Shown here: one piece after another, positions 57,683 to 64,000 of the stretch | Layout: the number at the start of each line of letters is the position of its first letter | Position numbering within the stretch: the stretch's first letter is position 1 | Source: Pseudoips prasinana | Lineage: Eukaryota; Arthropoda; Insecta; Lepidoptera; Nolidae | Reading direction: 5' to 3' | Length of the DNA: 64,000 bases | Assembly: GCA_951640165.1 (NCBI GenBank) | Contig: OX621241.1 | Span: forward strand, 13,273,001 to 13,337,000 | Position numbers and translations under genes: made by a program | The notes under the pieces: generated by a model | Seen by the model: only the letters and a program-made list of their open reading frames with translations | Database searches by the model: none | What the model was told of the DNA's origin: nothing

Positions 57683-57846
57683 TATATTCTCTAAGATATG
57701 TGAATGTAACATCGCCAACTTTCTGATTCCGAGTTGCTATTAGAAGATTTTCTTATTCAAAAAATCAGAATAGCACATTTTTGCAGAACCCGGGATTTAA
57801 TTGCAGTTGAACAGGCTACCACTAGACCAATGATGCAGTCACGCCA

Positions 57847-58054
57847 TCCTACTAATACTATTTAATCTAATACTATATCTAATACTAATGCGAAAGTTTG
57901 TGCGTGTGTGAGTGTGTATGTTTGTTACTTCTTCACGTCCCAACTGCTGGAGCGATTTGAATAAAATTTGGTGGAGTTAGCTGACTGCCCTGGATTAACA
58001 CGTAGGCTATAATTTATAAACTTTAATGCGGGTAAAACCGCGGGGCACAGCTTG
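57847..58054 (+). mobile_element. Short Lep1-type Helitron
   Basis: Starts TCCTACTAATACTAT, has the 'tgtttgttacttcttcacgt' body and the CGCGGGG-like 3' hairpin (GCGGGTAAAACCGC). The terminal CTAG has changed to CTTG. A short duplication of 'taatctaatactata' lies near its 5' end. Confidence 0.7.
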
Positions 58055-58142
58055 TTGGTATATGAATAGTTTTGTAATTTTAAAGTATTCCTAGTAATAT
58101 TAAGTACCTATAGTATAGTAGTGCACACGTAAGTTGTATTTT

Positions 58143-58425
58143 TTTAGGGTTACCCAGACGGTAAAACGGGATATTACTAAGACTTCGCTGTCTGTCTGTC
58201 CGTCTGTCACCAGGCTGTATCTCATGAACCGTGAAATTTTCACAGATGATGTATTTCTGTTGCCGCTATAACAACAAATACCAAAAAAAAATATATTTAA
58301 TATATATACAGCAAACGTAATTTATAGATAATGCTGTTTTTATAGATAATGTGTTTTTATAGATAATGCTACGGAACCCTTCGTACGTGAGTCCGACTCG
58401 CACTTGGCCCGTTTTTTTTTCTTAT
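58143..58425 (-). repeat. Dispersed repeat family G, minus strand
   Basis: Reverse copy from 'ttagggttacccagacggta' to 'gtccgactcgcacttggcccg', containing a triplicated 'ttttatagataatg' stretch. Confidence 0.6.
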
Positions 58426-58431
58426 ACAACG

Positions 58432-58578
58432 CCCGTCCTTCGGAAATTAGTCCCTGCGTCGCGGGATACTTTACAAATATAAAATTGACGGCCACACAAA
58501 TAGTTGTCCTGCGCGGTAATCGAACCCTGGACACGAATTGATGAGGCGACTGTCTTAACCGCTACGCCACACGTGTAG
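58432..58578 (-). mobile_element. SINE family B, minus strand
   Basis: Reverse copy with B box (GGTTCGATTACCGC-like) and A box near 58565; the tail ends near 58432. Confidence 0.7.
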
Positions 58579-59284
58579 TATTAAGCTTCTACCTATAAGC
58601 ACCAAAGCTTAAACAACAAAAAACTTTTCTTTTTAACCGACTACAAAAGAAGGAGGTTATCTAGTGGACTGTAAGTTTTTGGGTATGTATCTTACCGTAT
58701 TTTGTATGCTGTTTGGTAACCGATTATGATAATCATTTATTTAACCGATTTGGAAAGCTTTCAAGTGATGTTTCAGCATTGAAATTTTGTACCATTCGAT
58801 TTTCAAAAAAAATGGTTGACGGTTTTATGTTTTTTTTTTTATAAACCGTTATAACCCAGAATATTATTAATCGACTTGGAATGCTTTTAGGATGTTCGCA
58901 TTTAAATATTGTACCAAACGGTTTTCAAAAAGAAAGGTTGAAGACGGTTTTATGTTTGTTAAACGATAATCTTGTATACGAAACGAAGGTACATCATAAC
59001 AAAATGACGAGGCCTTGTTTACTGATGCAATTAAAAGTAACAGCAAGTTTAATATAACGTACACCCGTAATGAAATTCTCCCGACGTCGTCGTTAAATTC
59101 AATGAGGCGATACGAAACACGCCGTTTAACAGATGCGCTGAAAAGTTTTCCATTACTTATTGTGTACTGAAAGCCAAAACAATTAATTGTACAGTGTTTT
59201 TACTTTCATGAGTAAAAACACAATAATTATATTCCTACGTGCTCCGTGCAAGTTATAGATCTCGGCAATGACATAATTATCGTC

Positions 59285-59422
59285 TTTGCCAGCACATCAA
59301 ACTCCACAGCACAGCAATCTGTTAAATATGCGCAATAGAAAGACAACCTTATGCTGTGATAAAGTTGAAAATCTTTAAAAGAAATTTCACAGATTAGGGT
59401 AGCTGGATATTTTGGCGACAGA
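59285..59422. mobile_element. MITE family 2, copy 3, diverged
   Basis: 'gccagcacatcaaactcc' at the left, 'cacagattagggtagctgg' at the right and the shared centre 'gataaagttgaaaatcttt'. Its right tip is decayed. Confidence 0.6.
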
Positions 59423-59429
59423 GTTTTGT

Positions 59430-60100
59430 TTTTGTTACTATTAAGTAACAAAAACAAAAATCTGTAATATTTACGTAATTGCCTAAACGTTACCATTATA
59501 TGAATGTGTAAATTATATGTTTAAAATAACATTATTAATATAATATTATTTGAAGTAATAGCTTACCATAAAGGCGCACATTGAAGATTTTGAACAGCGT
59601 TAATATACGTTAGAATACGATGGTAATTTCACAAACATACGAGTTTTATACGACAAAGTTAGAAATTTATACTGAAGATAAATTTACAAATAAAACCACA
59701 TAAGAGGTTTTATACTTGCAACAACAATAGGTATCCTTTGTTATTATAAGTTATTAACAAAAGGTTTTCTAGTTGCATTCAGCGGTCCGCAAGATTATAG
59801 TCCGTCAGTCTACAGATGGGTGACCATCGTAATCAGAACGTCTCCGTGCCTTGAAGGGCACGTTAGCTGACGGTTCTAATTGTTATCAGTCGCTAAGCCC
59901 TGACAGAGACCTACTGGACGGCTGGAACAACTCTGATGACCTGATAAACACGATCCATAAGCTAAAGATGATTAAACCTCAAAATTTCCTAAAGTTATTT
60001 GTACTTAATTACGTGTATTAAATAAGTACGTAATCGCTGCACTTGCTCTTTGGCGACATCACTGAAAACACTTGAATGTGTACAGTAAAAATTTCCAATG
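59430..60100. other. No gene seen
   Basis: AT-rich DNA; 59770-59990 is GC-richer and repeat-like ('gcaagattatagtccgtcag', 'acctactggacggctggaac') but not assigned. Confidence 0.35.
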
Positions 60101-60104
60101 ACGA

Positions 60105-60245
60105 CAAAACATGAAAATATACACGACGTGCATTCGGCCCATTATGACATACGCGAGTCCCATGTTGGAACACGCCCCTACAACATTACTCGGCGAACCA
60201 CACGCGCACTTAGACCCCATGGCCCTTGGATCTTCAGCACAAACG
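60105..60245 (+). pseudogene. Jockey-group LINE ORF2 fragment
   Basis: One frame reads T-C-I-R-P-I-M-T-Y-A-S-P, a conserved stretch after the RT in Jockey elements. A second scrap ('gacgtgcattcggcccattatg') is at 62593-62690. Confidence 0.5.
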
Positions 60246-60747
60246 GCTCATATATTTAATTTATTTTAATGGTTCTATATTCGATTATTTAGTCCGGCTA
60301 TCGACGCTGGTACCACAGTGACACTAGGATCACCCAAATAGATAACAACGGCAAATCTGAAATGATCGTCAACTACATTCAACGATGACCACCAGATCAT
60401 CAACTTTCATTCTTTCAAACAAAGTGAGAATTTTTTGAATCCTTCAAATAAAAAAAATTAGGTAAAATAAAGGATTCATTTATCGTTTTATTTAAAAAAA
60501 ACAACAATTCTTAACAAATTTATGATAAGATAATAACAAATAATAATAATTTATTTTGCCACATTCAACTTATTCTTCGACTCCGCTTAACATTATTTTT
60601 GATGACCAATAAAAGGAACATACCTACATACATAATTACACTGTTCTTAATAAGTGTAAAGTAACTTAATACCTAATTATTTCTAATTGCACATGCGGGC
60701 TTTGATTAACATTATACATGATATATCTATCCATATCTGATAATAAC

Positions 60748-60985
60748 AATAATATCCTGGATCACAAACTAAGCAGAATTTGTACTACGGAATCCAGATA
60801 ACTGATATACTACTTTTTTTTTGTAAATACATGCTTATTTAGATTACACCCAGAGTCAGGACAAAAATGTTCATGCTCGAAAATATCTGTCCTGTGTGGG
60901 AATCGAACCTACGATCTCCGGCGTGAAAAGCAAGCAACAGGCGCGTCTGAGTACCTACCTGATCAGAGCAGTGATGCATTATATT
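60748..60985 (-). mobile_element. SINE family D (tRNA-derived), minus strand
   Basis: Read in reverse: B box GGTTCGATTCCCACACAGG, body 'ctgactctgggtgtaatcta', then 'ggattccgtagtacaaattc' and an (ATT)n-like tail. Pieces of the family are at 425-510, 4462-4570, 51712-51850 and 55188-55760 (split by a MITE). Confidence 0.7.
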
Positions 60986-61627
60986 TATGAAGTATATATA
61001 TATTTTTGATTTTGTACGAAAAATAACAAGAATGAATTTTGGCTCTACCCAGACCTTATACACAGGATCTCGTCATCTACGGTTTCACACGCTAGACCAA
61101 TAAGGCAGACTTTTAAAAGCAAAGAATTTTCCTGACATTCGGAGTTGTTAACCTTTGTTTCTGTTGAAAGCCGTGAACAAACTGCAATGTCTATTATCAG
61201 GAGTTTCAGCAACCTATTTTAGTTTCTAGTCTATTAATCTAATTTTACAGACATTTTAAAGCTTTTGATCTGACACATCACTATCATGTTTTAATATAAT
61301 AAATTTCAGTAGGTAATACAGATTGAAGATTTAGGGTATGGATTACATTCTGCTACTACGAAGTAGTAGTTACTTCAAAGGTTAGAGAAACACAATGGAT
61401 AATTTTATTATTTTTATATAATACTGTTAACCATTTATGAACAGTTTGGAGTTTGACAAGTCTATCTAGGCACTGACTAACTCGATACAATAGGTACTCG
61501 AGGTACTCGAATTTAAAGCAAAAAATGCCCAAATACGCTTCTGCTACCAAAGATAATATAATACTAACGAGGAACAAGTGATAATGGCGGTTCTGACAAC
61601 ATCAGTGTTGCAAACATCGATGTAGAA

Positions 61628-61995
61628 CAATCAATCAATCAATCATTTATTTGCGGGAATATGGTTACAATGGTAGGTGATAATTCATAGATAAAATCCA
61701 ACGCATTCTGTCGCTTAAGGCGTGCAAATTTTGTAACAATAAATCATTTGTGTATTATAACTTACATCATAATATTATTATAATATTTGCATTATTAAAG
61801 TTTCTTTTAAATGTCCTATCTTCTAAGTAGTATCTAGTATTACAATAAGTTTTATTCAACAGGAAGCCAAAAAGTTTGTTTTTGAATTCTTTATCTGTTA
61901 ATTGCTTAATATCCCTTGGCACATGGTAATATAATTTAATAGAATAGATTCTATAAACGTTATTTGAGACGCAGTACTTTAAAGGAGTATTCAAA
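61628..61995 (-). pseudogene. 3' fragment of another CR1/Jockey-group LINE
   Basis: Reverse frame reads S-I-K-L-Y-Y-H-V-P-R-D-I-K and L-N-K-T-Y-C-N-T-R-Y-Y-L-E-D, an ORF2 C-terminus. The 3' tail is (CAAT)n at 61628-61645. Confidence 0.65.
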
Positions 61996-62039
61996 CTTCG
62001 TTAAATTCCTGCAAGTTCAAAACAACGAGTCAAATTTTC

Positions 62040-62200
62040 TGAGTTTTTTTCTGAGTCATGGATGTTTTATATGTATATATGTGTTTATCTATCTATATAA
62101 GTATGTATATCATCGCCTGGTACCCATAGTACAAGCTTTGCTTAGTTTGGGGCTACGATGATCTGTGTGACATTGTCCCAAGATATTATTATTATTTATA
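62040..62200 (+). mobile_element. SINE family A, head missing
   Basis: Starts in the body ('tttctgagtcatggatgtttt') and runs to the (ATT)n tail. Confidence 0.75.
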
Positions 62201-62787
62201 ACAAAAAAAAATGTAAAACTACTTCTAAGTGACAATCACACGACTATCTATTTGGCTATTTTTGCAGGTTGCTCCAGTCTGTCGCACCAGCGTGAATGGG
62301 AACTATGGTGAGTCGCAGAACTGTTTTGTCGCACAAGCGGTAATCGCACATTCATTTCTCTAACTCACGTAGTGACTCCGTGATATATTTCTTGCGTTGT
62401 CTTTATACAAATAAAACCAATTAAATTTTTAGCGAGGGTCAAACGAATATATGATTTGGGTCAGACCGTTAACCGAAAGTTAAACTTTAGCGACAATCTA
62501 CGTGTCTTGCCTAATCTTGCCGTGTTTGCTCATAGCTGACTTCGTTGCCTTTTGCACATTAAAATATAATTTGCCTACAAGGTAGTAATTGACATGACGT
62601 GCATTCGGCCCATTATGATCGAGGCGAGTCCGATCTACATACGCCACGTCTCACCATACAAGTCTATTGGCAGTCGCGGCAGTCGCATACACCTGTAAGT
62701 ACCATGGTCTTAGGAACGACCTAGACGATACCGACTATAAGATCGAATAAACGATAAAAACGCATCAGTGTTTCAGACATTTTAAAA

Positions 62788-62975
62788 CTAGCTGTGCCCC
62801 GCAGTTTTACCCGCGTTAAACTTAATAAATTATAACCTATGTATTAATCCAGGGTGTCAGTAAACTCCATACCAAATTTCATTAAAATCGCTCCAGCCGT
62901 TTAGACGTGAAGAAGTAACAAACATACACACTCACACACTCACAAACCTTCACCTTTATAATATTAGTGTGATGA
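62788..62975 (-). mobile_element. Short Lep1-type Helitron, minus strand
   Basis: The 3' terminus (CTAG at 62788-62791, then the GCGGGTAAAACTGCGGGG hairpin) and the 5' end (ACTAATATTATAAAGG) are both present in reverse orientation. Confidence 0.75.
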
Positions 62976-63364
62976 GTTGTATAAATTTAAGTACGGGTCC
63001 ACGAATTACGGGTTATCCAGCCAATTTTTTTTTCAAACTATATTGTAAGCATTTAAGTACTTTTTATTTGAATGTCTACGTTTCATGGAACATAATTTAA
63101 TTTAACTGTAATCAGAATTCTTGCTTAAAACCTAAAAACCAATCAAAATACTACAGTATTTTGTACTCGAGGGCCGTTTTACTTAATTTCGGGTTTTCGC
63201 CCTCAGGCTACAAATGTCTAATCCGACTGTTTTTGATTTATTTTTACTTTTATATTACTTACTGGCCTTGCCAGTTCCTTTTAATTTACGCGGACTGCTT
63301 ACGTAAAGTTTTATTTGTATAATGTAGGTAGCCCGAAACATGACTTACTTCTATTACCTACATA
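62976..63364. other. No gene seen
   Basis: AT-rich spacer between a Helitron and a MITE, no features. Confidence 0.45.
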
Positions 63365-63758
63365 CAACATGTAACTTAATTAACGCACTTCCTGAAAATA
63401 GTTTGTTCAGAATCGTTTACTGAATCGATTAATATCATTTTTAATATATGTTATTTTTTATTCCAAAATAATTAATACTACGTAAATTATTGGCATATTA
63501 ACCCTATACAGTCAAAACAAATTGAAATGGACCGTAAGTCAAAGTATTAAGACTTTAAAAATCGCAGTTTTATTTGTATTCATACGAAGTCCATAATTCA
63601 ATACAAAATAAATAAAATAAACTTTATTCCAGGAAACTAATTTAGTAAATAACAATGCATATACATGTTAAATTAAAAATTCAGTGTATTTATTATGATT
63701 ACAACATAATATTCTAATTGGGGTGTTTGAGGGTGTGCGTTAATTACGTAACATGTTG
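63365..63758. mobile_element. MITE family 1, copy 4
   Basis: Begins CAACATGTAACTTAATTAAC and ends TTACGTAACATGTTG; flanked by TA on both sides. Confidence 0.8.
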
Positions 63759-64000
63759 TATATTGTTAAAATAAACTTTAACAGAAGTTAATTCTGATTT
63801 ACCAATTCATACATCTATATCGTATTTGATCGACGTGACTTCAAACTATGAGTTTTGTCTATCGATCTTTTTATTAACAAACTACTGGATCGACTTTAAT
63901 AATAATAAAAACCTACCTATTTTAACTCTATGACATGACGGGTGCAGTGACACCACTTTGTGATGAGTGATGACTTGTGTCACATGGCGTGTGGTATACA

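Overview
The window looks like gene-poor nuclear DNA from a moth or butterfly. It is AT-rich (microsatellites, long A/T runs) and packed with non-LTR retrotransposons, tRNA-derived SINEs, Lep1-type Helitrons and small foldback DNA elements. Several repeats have the look of well-known lepidopteran families: the 'tcagccgaaagacgtccac' LINE 3' end, and Helitrons that start TCCTACTAATATT and end in a C/G hairpin plus CTAG. There is no sign of bacterial, organellar or viral DNA.

Host gene. One split gene on the minus strand can be assembled from splice sites and reading phase. Exon 1 lies in the only strongly GC-rich patch (about 50628-50760), followed by exon 2 (50218-50302), a 33-bp microexon (35175-35207) and a 183-bp exon coding for two membrane segments (28100-28282). 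The gene continues off the left part of the window. Its product is a small charged-N-terminus membrane protein that I cannot name. Its introns (0.3, 15.0, 6.9 and more than 28 kb) hold most of the repeats listed here.

Autonomous-type retrotransposons. An RTE-like LINE (894-4447) has a 13-bp target duplication and one long ORF broken by two stops. A CR1-like LINE on the minus strand (about 11190-15905) keeps an intact 965-codon endonuclease/RT ORF2 directly behind a 5'-truncated ORF1. An R4/Dong-like LINE on the minus strand (24143-27835) has YMDD RT, a zinc finger and a restriction-like endonuclease; it is damaged by three stops and a 103-bp duplication. A second R4-like fragment lies at 54507-54825. 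Both R4-type insertions sit inside (TAA)n tracts that are the tails of the same SINE family. Smaller LINE 3' fragments are scattered throughout.

DNA elements. A 1.76-kb Helitron (19455-21212) has a duplicated 5' end and a remnant of an ORF start. Seven short Lep1-type Helitrons are also present. A 903-bp foldback element (56368-57270) has 273-bp inverted repeats made of 32-bp subunits and a 9-bp target duplication, so it is Mutator-like. There is a 195-bp mariner-type foldback MITE, and two further MITE families with four and three copies.

Tandem arrays. At 6521-8115 nine units of 130-190 bp (one gap larger) appear to derive from a tRNA-SINE. At 52295-53042 there are four 187-bp units. About ten short, perfect, mutually unrelated hairpins (11-21 bp arms) are spread over the window and look like local template-switch events. 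Remaining intervals are AT-rich DNA in which I could identify nothing beyond possible old repeat remnants.
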